From NCBI GenBank assembly GCA_026120185.1, contig JANUWF010002208.1:2108001-2172000 (forward strand): a stretch of 64,000 nt of DNA, read 5' to 3'. A program made the translations under genes and the position numbers. Shown one piece after another: positions 34,648 to 47,339 of this stretch. The notes beneath the pieces are model-generated. The model was not told where the DNA came from, searched no databases, and worked only from the letters and a program-made list of their open reading frames with translations. The stretch comes from Voacanga thouarsii. Lineage: Eukaryota > Streptophyta > Magnoliopsida > Gentianales > Apocynaceae. Positions within the stretch are counted from its first letter, which is position 1, and every line of letters begins with the position of its first letter.

Positions 34648-34834
34648 ACAAATCACGGGTAGTCCACCGGTGTAAAAATATAGTGAACTTTCATAATGAC
34701 AAAATGGTGTGACTGACGGAAAGACCAAATGAATTGTAAAAATATATCTAGGGGATCTAAAAAGATGAAAACAAATATTAAGGACCATAACCGATTGATA
34801 ATAATTATTAAGGGACCAAATTAGAGATTTTGCC
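34648..34834 (-). repeat. Right terminal inverted repeat of the 7 kb MULE
   Basis: Reverse complement of the left repeat with scattered changes; ends ATTTTGCC before the target duplication. Confidence 0.93.
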
Positions 34835-34843
34835 TTTATTTTG

Positions 34844-36345
34844 AGGCTAATAACATTATAACTCCTATTTTCAAATTATTTTATAACTCTGATTACATTA
34901 GCAAAATCTAAAAAATTCAAAATGTTTGTTCAAATGATTTTTAAGTTTTTCTCTATATTAATATTATAATCCCTAAGATACTTGTAACATCTTTTTTTTT
35001 TTTTTAATTTTAAATTCTTTAATGGAAAGATTATAAAACTCTTTTCATTGTTATAAAAGGTATGTGTGAAACAGATTTGAAAAAAAAAACCTTTTTTTAG
35101 AGGAAAGGTTTTCTATTCTCTTTCACTTTTTTTTTATATAATTATTATCTCTAAACACATAAAGTTAACTTGATCAAATAAATTTATCTAGTCTTCTAAT
35201 GAACATGTTCATTGCCAAATAAATTTATCTAATCTTTCAATGAATGTGTTTCATATAGAAACAACAAAGATTATGCTTCCTCATTTCATATTATTTGGCC
35301 TTTTGACCATTTATATATAAATTAAAAATGTTGAAATGAATAAGCACTTTTTTAGTTATATTTTTAAATTTACCCCTATATAAGTACAAGGATAATTAAT
35401 CATTTATGAAGTTTTTTTTTTTTTATCTTTCCATTAAATAGACTCTAATTTCTCTCTCTACTAACTATTACACTATTCTTTTCATCTTTTTCCTTCATCA
35501 TCTCTGAATTTTAGGTGGGGGGAGGGGGGGGTTTGTGGGGAGAAAAAAAAGAGATCTAGTTCAGTGATTTTTTCAAGAGGTGTAAAGATAGAGAAATTCA
35601 AGAAGTTGTTTAATTTGGTTAAACTTACGGGTAATATTAGAAAATATTAATTATTGATGAATGAGAATGTGTAAAGAGCCAAATATTATAAAATAAAATA
35701 TAAATGTCAAAATAGATGAATGAGAATGTTTAAAAAATCAAATATTATGAAATAAAATATAAAGGCCAAAATACTAAATAATATGAAAAAGGAGGAAAAT
35801 AGATTTTATCTTGAAACTGTAAATGACCTCTATTACTTGTTTCTATGCAGTATTGCTTCTTAATCCTCTGGGATAATTGGTGCATTTTTTTTTTTTTTTT
35901 ACTATACTTGTTTAACCATCTTTTTTTCATTAATTAGATAAATTATTTACAAAAATTTTACTATTTATATTTCAAATTCCAATGTAAGTTTATATGACAT
36001 AAGAAAGATTTTTATTTCACTTTGTTTCTTAGGGTCTATTTAATAAAATTGAAATTTAAATATTGAAATCTAAATATTTAAGTGGTCAATTTTGGAATTT
36101 AAAGTCTATAAATTGAATTATGAGATTTGAAATTTGAATATAAATTTTGAATTAATTATAATACATTTTTGTACTATATTTATTACATTTAGACTAAATA
36201 AAACTATAATAACATTATTTAAAATTTATAACAAAATTTTAATACATTTTAATTATATAAATAATAATAAAAATATACTATCAAACATAATAAATTAATT
36301 AATCATTTAATACTATCTGTTATCAAATACAATTAATTAAATAAG
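34844..36345. other. AT-rich intergenic DNA with a short tandem duplication
   Basis: No gene is supported. A G-run cluster lies at 35517-35542. A 59-bp unit is duplicated in tandem at 35656-35714 and 35715-35773. Several T-runs occur (35001, 35410, 35887). The ATAAG at 36341-36345 is the left target duplication of the copia element. Confidence 0.7.
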
Positions 36346-38283
36346 TGTTGGGATGTATGCCCTTTTAGACTAGGTTTCTGATATAATTTTGATTTGTATT
36401 AATAAAAGTTTTATTCTTAAAAATTGTTTGTGGATTCTTCTTTACTTTTGTGCACAATTTCATTGGAAAAAATACCCATTGTGTTTAAGTAAGTAGTTCA
36501 TGTGAATAGAGGTTTTTCACAGTAAGGTATGGACTATGAATTACTTAACACAAAAACTATCGTTCTTAACCGAATGGTAAGAATGGGAATCTCATCATAG
36601 TAAGGTTATTATGTTATGAATTCTAAATATGGAATGACTTACCTTTAAATAGTGAGTAGTCTTCTCATTTCATAACACAAGTATATTTTGAATATGTAGA
36701 ACTGGACTTGTAGTAGTGGTTTCTAAAAGTACTATGTGGTAGAAACCTAGACTACTACCGCTACAGTGTGGACTTATACTCTACAGCTTGAGTATGAGTT
36801 GATGGCTTGACGAAGCTGGAAGCGTATATTTTGATGTACTATAGTTGAGGTTCTATTGTAGAACTAATATACTTGTATATTGGGTATATGTAACTAGTTA
36901 GTTAAGACATACTTGTACAAGATAGTTTCTATGCTATATCGCCTCTTGTGGTTGTCCAAATGATTTAAATATCCAGGGCCCTAGGGAATATACTTGAATA
37001 TTTGCTTTAGGATAACTCCCTTGGAAAGTAGAAATATTCCAAGAAGTTGGGGATAATTGGACTAGAAGTTTAAGGATGGTAGATGTCTTTTAGAGAGGTG
37101 TTAGTATACTTTTTCCTCTCTAAATGAATGGCGATGTGTAGAGGAATATTTTAGTCATTACACCTGTAGGTTAGAGATATTGCTAACATAACATTGTCCA
37201 TGGGGTTAATAGTTTCTTATGGTGATATTAGGAAATATTTAAAATACAAAATATAATTATTTATATAGTAGGGGTACTTTGGTCATTTTTGTAGCCAAGA
37301 CGATATGTCTTTTTGGTCCTCGAAATAGCCTGTAAATCCTAATTAATTTTGGATTGAGAAAATGGTCTCAATTAAAGAGAATTTTATTTTCTTCAATAAG
37401 TCTAATTTATTATTAAACTAGAATAAAATAAAAGGACGAAAGAAATTAAATTAAATTAAATTTATTATCTGATTTAATTAGTTAATTAATTATTCAGAGC
37501 CTTAGCCCAGATTAAATAATTGGAAAAATTCACCTAGGCCTAAATTGGATAAAAGGCTTGAATAATTATTTTGATTTATTTAAACTCATTAATTATTTAT
37601 TAGGTTATTTTTATAAGTCCAGAAAATAAATAATTAATATTTATTATTTTTGGGCTTATTAGGTCTAAGAAAAATAATAAAAATATTAATGGCCCAATAG
37701 CCTGGACCAAAGGGTTTTTTGTCGTTCACAGAACAAAAATGTTTAGGATGAGCTAAACATCTTCTGTTGAAAACTTCCAAGTGTTTTGAAATACTATAAC
37801 CTTGGTGTTTTGTTATCAAGAAAAATAACCGTGTGTATCTTTTGGTGATATATGTCTGTGAACAAGTGAGAAAAAAATAAACCCCTCCCAGAAGCTTTTC
37901 TATTTTTCTTTCTCGTCTTCTTCTTGTTGTTTTCTTGATTCTGCTAATTAATAGCAGAGAGTCAAGAGGTTTTGAGAATGTGATTCCTTGCCTAGATTGT
38001 TTAACCAACAAAGTTTTAGGTGATGGAATATTCTGAGATTCAAAGAGCTTGTGTGTTCATGCCAAAGAAGAGTAGAAGGATAGTAGGATTTGAACTAAAA
38101 GCATCAACGAGTTGAGAAGAAGAGATCCCTATGGTTCAGACGACTTCTTCAAAGCCAAATAAATTATTAAAATGCATAAGTATTAAACAAAAATTTTCTT
38201 CCGCTATGTTCTCTGTGCGTTTTTTTTTTTTTTTTGCTTTTGTTTACAGCATGCATGTTTTTCATTTATATTTTCAAGCTTCA
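36346..38283 (+). mobile_element. 5' LTR of the copia element
   Basis: It runs from TGTTGGGATGTATGCCC to TTTTCAAGCTTCA, 1938 bases. It matches the 3' LTR along its length with many substitutions, so the insertion is old. Frames inside it (37634-38011 minus) are not genes. Confidence 0.94.
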
Positions 38284-38284
38284 A

Positions 38285-38296
38285 GTGGTATTAGAG
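38285..38296 (+). other. Primer-binding site of the copia element
   Basis: GTGGTATTAGAG follows the LTR by one base. It is a one-mismatch form of the initiator-Met site TGGTATCAGAG. Confidence 0.8.
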
Positions 38297-40103
38297 AATG
38301 AAGTTTGATTGCCTTAGGAAGCATGTTAGTCTAATAAAAATGGCCAAATAATTGTTCTTTGATTGAGCTTGTGATCCTTCACTTTTTTTGGTATGGGATA
38401 GTGCTCTGTGAGCCTCATAGTTGAAGCTTAGGAACTCTCTGTAATTTTAATGCTTTCCATAGCAATGGTGTAAACCTGAGTTTTAAAGGGTATAGGCAGA
38501 TGTTGTTTTATTTTGATTAAATTTCTATCAAAAAAATGCCGCCTATTGAAATCGCGAAGAAGAGTTGTAGAAAGCTCGGGAGGAAAAATTGCAGAAGAAA
38601 AAAAAAATGAAGAAGAAGAGAAGCTGAGCCGAGCCAAGTTGTGTAGCAATGGTGCGACTCGTTGTGCTTGGAGCTGTGGGATGGCTCGGCCGAGTAGCTG
38701 CTTGAAAGCTGCAGCAAAGCACCGAGCTGACCCACAACTTGGTGTAATTACTAAGCATCTTGGGAAGGATGCGAACAGGATTTGGTCACAATTGTGACCA
38801 GACTTCATGGGGTGGGTGCGGCATCCTTTGGGTGCGGGCGCTCGCGAGTTAAGTAGTCCATGGGCCATGATCCGGTGTGGTGGGTGCACGGACCAAGGAA
38901 ATTTTTATATATTTTTTTCCTTCTTTCCCTTGTAATTTTTGTGCAATTTCTTTTTTGTTTTTGGTCTTATACTAGACGAAGTTATTATTTTTGTAATAGT
39001 TAATATTCATTGAATATTTTGCATGAAAAATAATAGTAAAGGATTTTAGGATTAAATAAGACCATTAATTAATTTAATTAATGTATTTAATTCTATTCTT
39101 TAGGCACTTAAGTTTAAAAATAAAAAAGTTTGAAAACATTTACTGTTTTCTAGCATGATATTTATTTTAATCCCGATATGCACGTTTTCTCAAAGACCAA
39201 AGTCTTTGGGAATTTTTTGACAAGAAAAAATATTTTTCTTTAATTAAATGATTAATTTTAACTTAAACAAAAATTAATCCTCGGTTATTTTCTAAAATAT
39301 TTTTTATTCTTGACATAGAAAATATTTTGAATTTATAAATTTTTGTAAGTTAAAATGAAAAACTATTTAAATTTATTTTTACGAAGAAAAAAATATTTTT
39401 GTCAAATAAAAACTTGAGATCAAAATCTCTAGAAAATTTTAATGGAAAATTTTAAAATATTAAGTTTTTAACTTAAATAAAATTAATTCATGGAAAAATT
39501 TTTCAAAGGGTATAAACCTTGACATAAAAAATTTGATGAGTTTAGATATTTTATTTTTAAGTTAAAAGAGAACTTAATGGAAATTTTCAAATGATATTTT
39601 TTTCAAGAAAACCCTTGTTTTAAAAACTAAGTGAGAGAGGGGTTTCAATGGCCCCACGACTTCCATTATGATCCTTATTAGAGATCATGTGTCTCCTCGC
39701 GTCACCCTAGGAGTGAACCCATATAAGATGGAGATATTATAAGGATTTAGAACTAATGGAAAGATGCAATTAATAACTCGAGACAAGTACTATGATCGGC
39801 CAACCCACATTGGATGTTATAATGCGAGGCATGTCTATAGGAAATGAGAAGAAATGACCATCCCCTCGTTGGAGTTATCTTCTAAATCATTACCTAGAAA
39901 GGAAATTAATTTGTGGTGGTTAACACACTTAGCTTAGGAAATGTTAATCTTCTCAAGAAGTTATGTCAATTTTTCTAAGAACCAAATTAATTATGTTAAA
40001 GATAATAGTAATGGGGTTAACTATTTAATATGAGGATAAAATGTACAAAATTATTTTATTTTTTCACAAAATTGAGAATTTCTTTTATTTTCGATTTTCA
40101 GAA
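38297..40103 (+). other. Untranslated leader of the copia element
   Basis: About 1.8 kb between primer site and gag. A GC-richer patch at 38560-38890 creates overlapping open frames on both strands (153 codons minus at 38428-38889). None resembles a known protein, and I treat them as chance frames in leader sequence. Confidence 0.7.
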
Positions 40104-41285
40104 ATGGTTGGTAGAGGTTCTTTTAGTCCCTTAGACATTATTTTTTGAGAGAATAAGCTAATGGGTCCTAGTATATGGATTGGAAAAAGAACTTGGACAT
40201 AATATGCATAGTTGAGGAGTATATTTATGTCCTTTACGAAACCTATCCTGTTATTGGGGAGGGTTCCACCGTTGAGGAGTGAGAGGCTGAAAAAGAGTGG
40301 AAGAAGGCTGACGAAATGGCACGCTGTTATATGTTAGGCTCTTTGTCTAATGTGCTTCAATCCAAACATGAGCACATGGCAACTGCGTATGACATAAGCA
40401 CATCTTTAGCCATGATATTCACAAACAGGAGCCGGCCCGCAAGGTAGGAGGCTCTTTGAATGATCATCAATATCAAGATGGTTGAGGGAGCATTAATCAG
40501 GGAGTATACACTCAAAATAATTGCTGCTTTCGAGAAAATGGAAGTCTTGGGGGCTGTTCTTGACCCTGAGAGCTAAGTAGACATGGTTCTTGAATCTCTA
40601 CCGGGCTCTTTTACTCAATTCAAGTTGAACTACAATATGAACAAATTAAACATGAGTTTAACTAAGTTAATGAAAGAACTCCAGTTAGCAGAGAAGGTCA
40701 TGAAGTCACAAGCAAGGGCTATGATTGCTTTTTCTTCAAGAACTGGGCCTAAGTTTAGAAAGTTCAAGAAGAAGAAGGGTAATGCAGTACCTCAGCTCAA
40801 GTCCCAGCCTAAAGATAAATCTAAGGGCAAATGCTTCAAGTGTGGAAAGAAGGGACATTGGAAAAAGGAGTGTTCAGATCTTCAAACCAAGAAAAACCCC
40901 ACAAATAATGTTTTCTATCTAAAGTCTATATCATTGGTTAGATCAACTTCCACTTGGATTGTTGATTCAAGAGCTACTGATCACATCTGTAACTTCTTGC
41001 AGGAGTTTAGAAAGATAAAAAGACTCCAGAAGGGCGAACATGGACTACGCATGGAAAATGGAGTACAAGTATAGGTCATTGTAGTAGGAGAACTGGAACT
41101 AGTTTTTGATTGTAATAGAATAGTAGTATTGTAGGATATTTTATTTGTTTCTAGTTTTAGATAGAATTTAGTTTCAGTTGCAAAACTAATAAATCAAGGA
41201 TATTTTATTTCTTTCCATTTTGGTATAACTATTAGTAGAAATAGAGAAGTTTTATATACTGGGCACATGTAAGGAAATCTTTTCC
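40104..41285 (+). pseudogene. Copia gag and protease, broken
   Basis: The ATG at 40104 starts MVGRGSFSPLDII. After frameshifts the UBN2-type gag continues (IKMVEGALIREYTLKIIAAF, then VDMVLESLPGSFTQFKLNYN from 40583). It includes a basic stretch and the zinc knuckle CFKCGKKGHWKKEC (from 40832). The protease follows: STSTWIVDSRATDHIC, where Arg replaces Gly of the catalytic Asp-Ser-Gly, so it should be inactive. A stop follows GVQV at 41072-41074. The coding sequence then stops resembling copia near 41285, where RT sequence begins without any integrase between. Normal copia order is gag, protease, integrase, RT, RNase H. Confidence 0.9.
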
Positions 41286-42319
41286 TCGGTAGTTATGCTT
41301 AAGTTCATCCGTATCCTCCTTACCATCGCATGTCATTATGACTACGAGATATGGTAAATGGATGTCAAGACGCCATTTCTAAATAGCCATCTTAGTGAAG
41401 ACATCTATATGTCTCAACCAAAAGGCTTTATTGCTGAAGGCCATGAACATATAGTTTGTATGTTTAAAAAAATTCATTTATAGACTTAAACAAGCATTTA
41501 GAGCATGGAACATTTGTTTCAATGAGACTGTAAAGTCTTATGGTTTTATTCAAAATGAAGATGAACCATGTGTGTACAAGAAATTAGAAGGCATAAATGT
41601 GATTTTTCTTGTATTATATGTGGATGACATTCTACTCATTGGGAATGATGTAGGGACACTGTCATTTACTAATGTTTGGCTATCTAGTTAATTCAGTATG
41701 AAGGACTTAAGAGAAGCCAGTTACATTCTCGAGATTAAGCTTCTTAGAAATAGGAAGAAGAGAATGTTAGGATTATCTCAAGCTACATACATTGACAAGA
41801 TGTTGGCCAAGTTCAACATGGACCCGTGCAAGGGAGCGTTAATCCCTTTCAAACATGGGTTATCTTTTTATTTAAAGGACTGTCCAAAGTCTCAAGAAGA
41901 AAAGAATAGAATGAGTAGGATTTCCTATATTTTAGCTGTGGGAAGTTTCATGTACGCTATATTGTGCATTAGGCTAGATATCTGCTTTGCCGTAGGTAGA
42001 GTTAGCTGATATCAGTTAAACCCTTGGGAGGTTCATTGGCAAGTTGTAAAGCATATTCTCAAGTACCTTAAGGGAACGAGAGATTATATACTGGTTTACA
42101 GGGCTGATGACTTAGTTCCTACAAGGTATATAGACTCAGAATTTCAGACAGATAAGGATGGGAGAAAATTCACTAGTAGATTTATCTTCACTTTATTTGG
42201 AGGGGCTATTTTATGGAGGAGTATTAAATAGTCTTTCATTGTTGACTTAATTATGGAGGCAGAGTATGTGGCAGTTTCGGAGGCATCCAAAGAAGCAATC
42301 TGGCTCTCGAAGTTCCTTT
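41286..42319 (+). pseudogene. Copia reverse transcriptase and RNase H (first part), broken
   Basis: It starts inside RT at RILLTIACHYDYEIW, then MDVKTPFLNSHLSEDIYMSQ and PKGFIAEGHEHIVCMF. The catalytic YVDD region survives as LYVDDILLIGND (about 41620, in shifted frame). From 41698 MKDLREASYILEIKLLRNRK, later RKFTSRFIFTLFGGAI and MEAEYVAVSEASKEAIWLSK. Multiple stops and frameshifts occur. The N-terminal RT and all of integrase are missing relative to an intact copia pol. The frame is cut at 42319 by a solo LTR. Confidence 0.9.
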
Positions 42320-44049
42320 TGAAGGATCAAAATGGAAAACATCAAAGAAGACACAACGAAAAATTTTTCAGTTTTCCGAGCCACATTTAAGAGAGAGTAC
42401 TTACTTTTTTTTATTGGTCGCAGATTAACCAACGTAGGGACGGGTTGGACTGGAACTTTATCTTACGTTGGAGGGGGAGAAGGAGGCGCCTACTGTTTAG
42501 TTGGAATTCCCACCAATCTTCTACTCCTATGCATCAAGTGTCTACAAGCTACTTCTCTTCGTCTTCAGGAGTGTGACTCTACCTTACTCTTGGCGTTAGC
42601 TTGGTGAGAACTCCTTTTGGATAATCAAATCACACTCTACTATTGAGAGGGAAGAGAAAGGACGAAAGACTAGAGAGAGAGAAGAGAAGATGGCACACAC
42701 TCCAGAGAAGAGAACTTACAAAAACAACATTATTATTTTTTCCTCCTCATGTCACTATATTCAGCTAGCCTTGGGCTTTCTCAAGCCCCAATGGCCGAAA
42801 ACATGAAGCTTTAATGGGTTAGGTGCCCTGCTCAAAAACTAATCCAAGACTTGCCTAATCATCTTAATTAATTAATTATCTTTTTGGGCCTCATTAAATA
42901 CCCAAGACTAATTAATTCATTTTAATTAGACTCTTAATATATATCAACATATATCAACCTAATTCTCTTAATTAATCAATTATTTTTTCTAGGCCTTATT
43001 AAAACTCAAGACTAATTAATTAATTAATTCTAATTGAACTCTTAGAATATTTTTTTTCTCTTCCAAATAATTATCTATTAAGCCCAGATTGTGTCTAAAC
43101 AATAACGAGGTAATTTGAGCTACTCCGAGGACCAAGAGACATATTATTTATGGCTACTAAAATGATCAAAATGCCCTTACTATTAAATAGCTGCATTTTT
43201 ATCATTTTAAATATTTCATTGATCACCATATAGAAATATTAACCCCAAGAATTATATTACTAAAGTAATGTCTCTGACCTACAGGTGAAATAACAAAAAT
43301 AGCCCTCTATGTAACACTCATCAATGAGACAGGATAAATATACTAACACCTATCTCAAAGACATCTACCATCCTTAGATCTCTAGTACGATAATCCATGA
43401 TTTACTCAAATGTACTTGCTTATCATTAGATTATCCTGTACAATCACAAGGGGGTGATTTAACCTTACTAAGTGAAGCATAAAAACTTTGTTGCATAAGT
43501 TCGTCTTAACTAACTAGAGTAATACACCCAACATACAAGAATATTAGTCTCACAAAAAAATTTCACCCAACATACATCAAAGTATAAAACCATAACTTCG
43601 CCAAACCACTAACTCATACTCAAGTATGAAGGTATCTGTCCACACTGTAGCAGTAATAGTCTGGTCTCTATAATTATAGTACTTTAAGAGAGACCACTAC
43701 TACAGGTCCAGTTCTACATATTCGAAATACGCTTATGCCAATGATATGAGTGAACTACTCACTGATTCAAGGTAAACCATTTTTCATTGGAAATCATAGC
43801 ATAATAGTCTTACCTTTGATGAAGTGCCTAGTTCCATCAAACGACTAAGAACTCAATTTTACTTGTATGGCAAATACCTATGGTCTATACCTTATTGTGA
43901 AGAATGATCCAACACGTAGACTATTACTTGTTGTATTTGGACCTTTAATTGTGCAATAATATAAGAAATAAAATAAATTGAATGAATAAATATTTTATTA
44001 TAATATGTTTACACATAATATATAGTCTTTAAGGGCATACTTTCTAATA
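42320..44049 (-). mobile_element. Antisense solo LTR of the same copia family inside RNase H
   Basis: CCTTT flanks the insertion at 42315-42319 and 44050-44054, and the RNase H frame resumes as ELGVIP after it. Read on the minus strand the LTR runs from TATTAGAAAGTATGCCC to CCTTCA (1730 bases) and shares landmarks with 36346-38283 read in reverse. No internal sequence remains. Confidence 0.9.
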
Positions 44050-44054
44050 CCTTT

Positions 44055-44343
44055 TAGAACTTGGAGTCATACCATAGATGGATAGGCCGACTGTGATGTA
44101 TTGTGACAATATTGGCACAGTCTCACAATCTAAAGAATCCAGAAACCATGAAAAGGGGAAGTACATCGAGAGGAAGTACCACCTGATCTGAGATTTCATT
44201 CAGATACTGGAAGTTGTGGTGGAACAAATTACCACAGAAAGCAATCTGGCAGATCCTTTCACTAAACCTTTAGCTAAGAGAGTCATTAGAAGACACTTAG
44301 ACGCCATAGGGGTAGGCACCTATGGATTTACTTAGTCTTAGAT
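44055..44343 (+). pseudogene. Copia RNase H (second part)
   Basis: It continues with the equivalent of CDNIGTVSQSKESRNHEKGK, RKYHLI, VEQITTESNLADPFTKPLAK and RHLDAIGVGTYGFT, the standard copia end. The polypurine tract seen in the related element (5241-5254) is missing or shortened here: only CTTAGTCTTAGAT precedes the LTR. Confidence 0.88.
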
Positions 44344-45945
44344 TGTTGGGATGTATGCCCTCTTAGACTAAGTTTTTAATGTAATTTTGATTTGTATTAA
44401 TAAAAGTTTTATTCTAAAAAATTATTTGTGAATTCTTCTTTACTTTTGTGCACAATTTCGTTGGAAAATACCCATTGTGTTTAAGTTAGTGGTTCATGTG
44501 AATGGAGGTCTTTTACAGTAAAGTATGGACCATAGGTTACTTGATACAAAAACTATCATTTTTAACCGAATTGTGAGAATGAGAATCTCATCATGGTAAG
44601 GTTATTGTGTTATAAATTCTAAATATGGAATGACTTACCTTTAACCAATGAGTAATTTTCCCATTTCATAACACAAGTATATTTTGAATACATAGAACTA
44701 GACCTATAGTATTGGTTTCTAAAAGTACTATATGATAGAAATTTAGACTATTACCGCTACAGCGTCGATTTGGAAGCGTATGTTTTGATATACTATAGTT
44801 GATGTTCTATCGTAGGACCAATATACTTGTATGTTGGATATATGTAACTAGTTAGTTAAAATAAACTTGTGCAAGAAAACTTCTATACTATATCGTCCCT
44901 TGTGGTTGTTCGAATAATTTAAATATTAAGGGCCCTGGAGAATATGATTTGGATAATTACGTTAGGGTAACTCTCTTAGAAAGCAGAAATATTCCAAGAA
45001 GTTGTGAATCATTAGACTAGAAGCCTAAGGATGGTAGATGTTTTTTAGAGAGGTGTTAGTATATTTTTTCCTCTTTAAATGAATGGCGATATGTAGAGGG
45101 GTATTTTAATCATTACACCTGTAGGTTAAAGACATTGCTAATGCAGCATTGTTCTTGGGGTCAATATTTTCTTATTGTTATATTAGAAAATATTTAAATG
45201 CAAAATATAGTTATTTATCTAGTAAAGGTATTTTTGTCATTTTCGTAGCCAAGATAATGTGTCTTTTTGGTCCTCGGAATAGCCCGTAAATCCTAATTAA
45301 TTTTGGATGGAGGAAATGGTCTTAGTTAAAGAGGATTTTATTTTATTGAAGAAGTTTAATTTATTATTGGACTGGAATAAAATTAAAGGAAGATAGAAAT
45401 TAAATTAAGTTTATTATCTGGTTTAATTGGTTAATTAATTATTTAGGATTTTAGCCCAGATTGAATAATTTTAAAAATTAACCTGGGCCTAAACTAGATA
45501 AAAGGCTTGAATAATTATTTTGATTTATTTGAGTTTATTAATTATTTATTGGGTTATTTTTATTAGCCCAAAAAATAAATAATTAATGTTTATTATTTTT
45601 TAACTCATTAGGTCTAGAAAAAATAATAAAAATATTAAGGGCCCAATAGCTTAGACCAAAGGGGTTTTTGTCGTTCACAGAACAGAAGAGTTTAGGATGA
45701 GCTAAACATCTTTTGTTGATAACTTTCGGGTGTTTTGAAATACTATAATCTTGGTGTTTTGTTATCAAGAAAATTAACCGTATGTATCTTTTGGTGATAT
45801 ACGTCTGTGAACAAGAGAGAAAAAAATAAACCCCTCCTAGAAGCTTTTCTATTTCTCTTTCTCGTCTTCTTCTTGTTGTTTTATTGATTATGCTAATTAA
45901 TAGTGGAGAGTTAAGAGATTTTGAGACTGTGATTCCTTGCCTGTA
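44344..45945 (+). mobile_element. 3' LTR of the copia element, left part
   Basis: Starts TGTTGGGATGTATGCCC, paired with 36346. Interrupted after GCCTGTA by the nested gypsy-type element; the last five bases (CTGTA) are the left target duplication. Confidence 0.93.
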
Positions 45946-47232
45946 TGATATGATCTTGGGAAGCACCAAACTTTTGGATTAAACTCAAGAATAAAAAACC
46001 TACCAAATCCACACACAAGAATACTAAAATGTTAGGAAATTAACATTATTGTAATAATGTGAATCTAGTATACTTCAAAGACACTTAACACCCTAATCTA
46101 ACTATAAATTAGGACACCAATGATAGGAATTTGAAGGCACCTAACTCAATCCTATCAAACACACTAGGCAACCTAGTACATAAGAATAGAGATGAAGTTG
46201 AAATTATCCCTTAAGATTTAGAGACAAGATCAAATGTGGGACTAAATCCTTTGATTTAGTCTTGATGTTTAATGGACATCACCCAAGAGAACCACCCTCT
46301 CCAAAGCTCTTAAAGAGTTCTTGAACTCTCATAATTTCATATGCCTCTAAAGGTTCTTAGTTTACAATGTTATAATAGGGTATTTATAGTCCCCCAACAT
46401 AACTTAATACAAAGCATTATAGAAGGATATTCTGTTCCTAAACTAAATACTTTTAAATATTATAAAATAACCCCAAAATAACTGCAAAACATAAAGGGTT
46501 TGGGTTCCAGAATAGAGCTGGCACTGGGTATGTCTCCTGGGGGTGGTACCTGGTCTAATCTAGAGGAAGAGTTTTAGTGCACAAAAGTTGTAACAATAAA
46601 AATGGAACTTAACCAGTCCCCAATCGGCGCTGTGTTAGGTTAGTAGGGCCGACGCCGGGTCAGTTCTGTTGGACTAGCACTAGCGTAAACAATTGAAGAA
46701 TTCTGGCAGGTCATAGTTAGCACCTAGTAGGGAAACTCTGACCTACATTGGGTCCATTCTGCTGGGCAATATTTTTGTGCGAATTGCTTCCAGTTGATGT
46801 CATTCATATACCAGCAACATGGCCTGTTCTCGATCCTCTTCCATTCTCTCCTTGATTTTTTTGCATCTCAAATATTGTTCTTGACCTCTAAGGTGGCCTT
46901 AGTTGTCCTCTTAATCTTCCAAATAGTCTTGAAGTTAAGATTTTTTCCATATGAAGCTCCCTTGGGTCGCATTCCTTTTGCCCTTTAATCCTTATTCATT
47001 TGTTTGCTTGACCTTCCACAAGGATTGTTGCATTTTTTGTACTCCTTTTGGCCTTCCTTTCATTATCCACTGCTTCATAATTCTCCTGGCCCTTGGTTTG
47101 TTGGCTTGGTTGCCGTTAAACTCCTATTGAAACCTCTTGAGAATGGATTTCACCCAAGGTGCCATGAGTTGTGGTTTCAATTTCTCTTTGTCTTCTTTTG
47201 AGTGGCCTTGGTACTTGGGGCGATTCCTATCA
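45946..47232 (-). mobile_element. 3' LTR of nested gypsy-type element
   Basis: Pairs with 50233-51521 along its length. On the minus strand it runs TGATAGGAATCGCCCC to GATCATATCA. A GC-rich patch occurs at about 46500-46780. Confidence 0.92.
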
Positions 47233-47247
47233 TTTCTCCCTTCTTGG
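47233..47247 (-). other. Polypurine tract of nested element
   Basis: On the minus strand CCAAGAAGGGAGAAA lies directly before the LTR. Confidence 0.8.
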
Positions 47248-47339
47248 AAAGTATTCATCCTTGAATCAAAACCTGTACAAGAATTCAAATAAGAGAGTTT
47301 TTGTGAAAGTAAAATGTCATAGCTTTGTACCTCATTATT

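Larger units (their letters stand above)
27789..34834. mobile_element. 7.0 kb Mutator-like element (MULE) with transposase, Ulp1-like and GRF-like genes
   Basis: TTTATTTTG flanks the element at 27780-27788 and 34835-34843, a perfect 9-bp target duplication. Terminal inverted repeats occupy 27789-27997 and 34648-34834; both begin GGCAAAATCTC when read inward and stay aligned to ACCGGTGGACT and beyond. Inside are a GRF zinc-finger remnant (plus), a MURA-type transposase (minus) and a Ulp1/C48 protease-like gene (minus). All are damaged by stops. MULEs carrying Ulp1-like genes are known from plants (the Kaonashi group); from the genes seen here this element could belong to that type. Confidence 0.93.

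Noticed and set aside
38428..38889. 153-codon open frame on the minus strand (one of the longest in the window)
   Set aside because: It lies in the untranslated leader of a plus-strand copia element, overlaps open frames on both strands caused by a GC-richer patch, and contains no recognisable domain.
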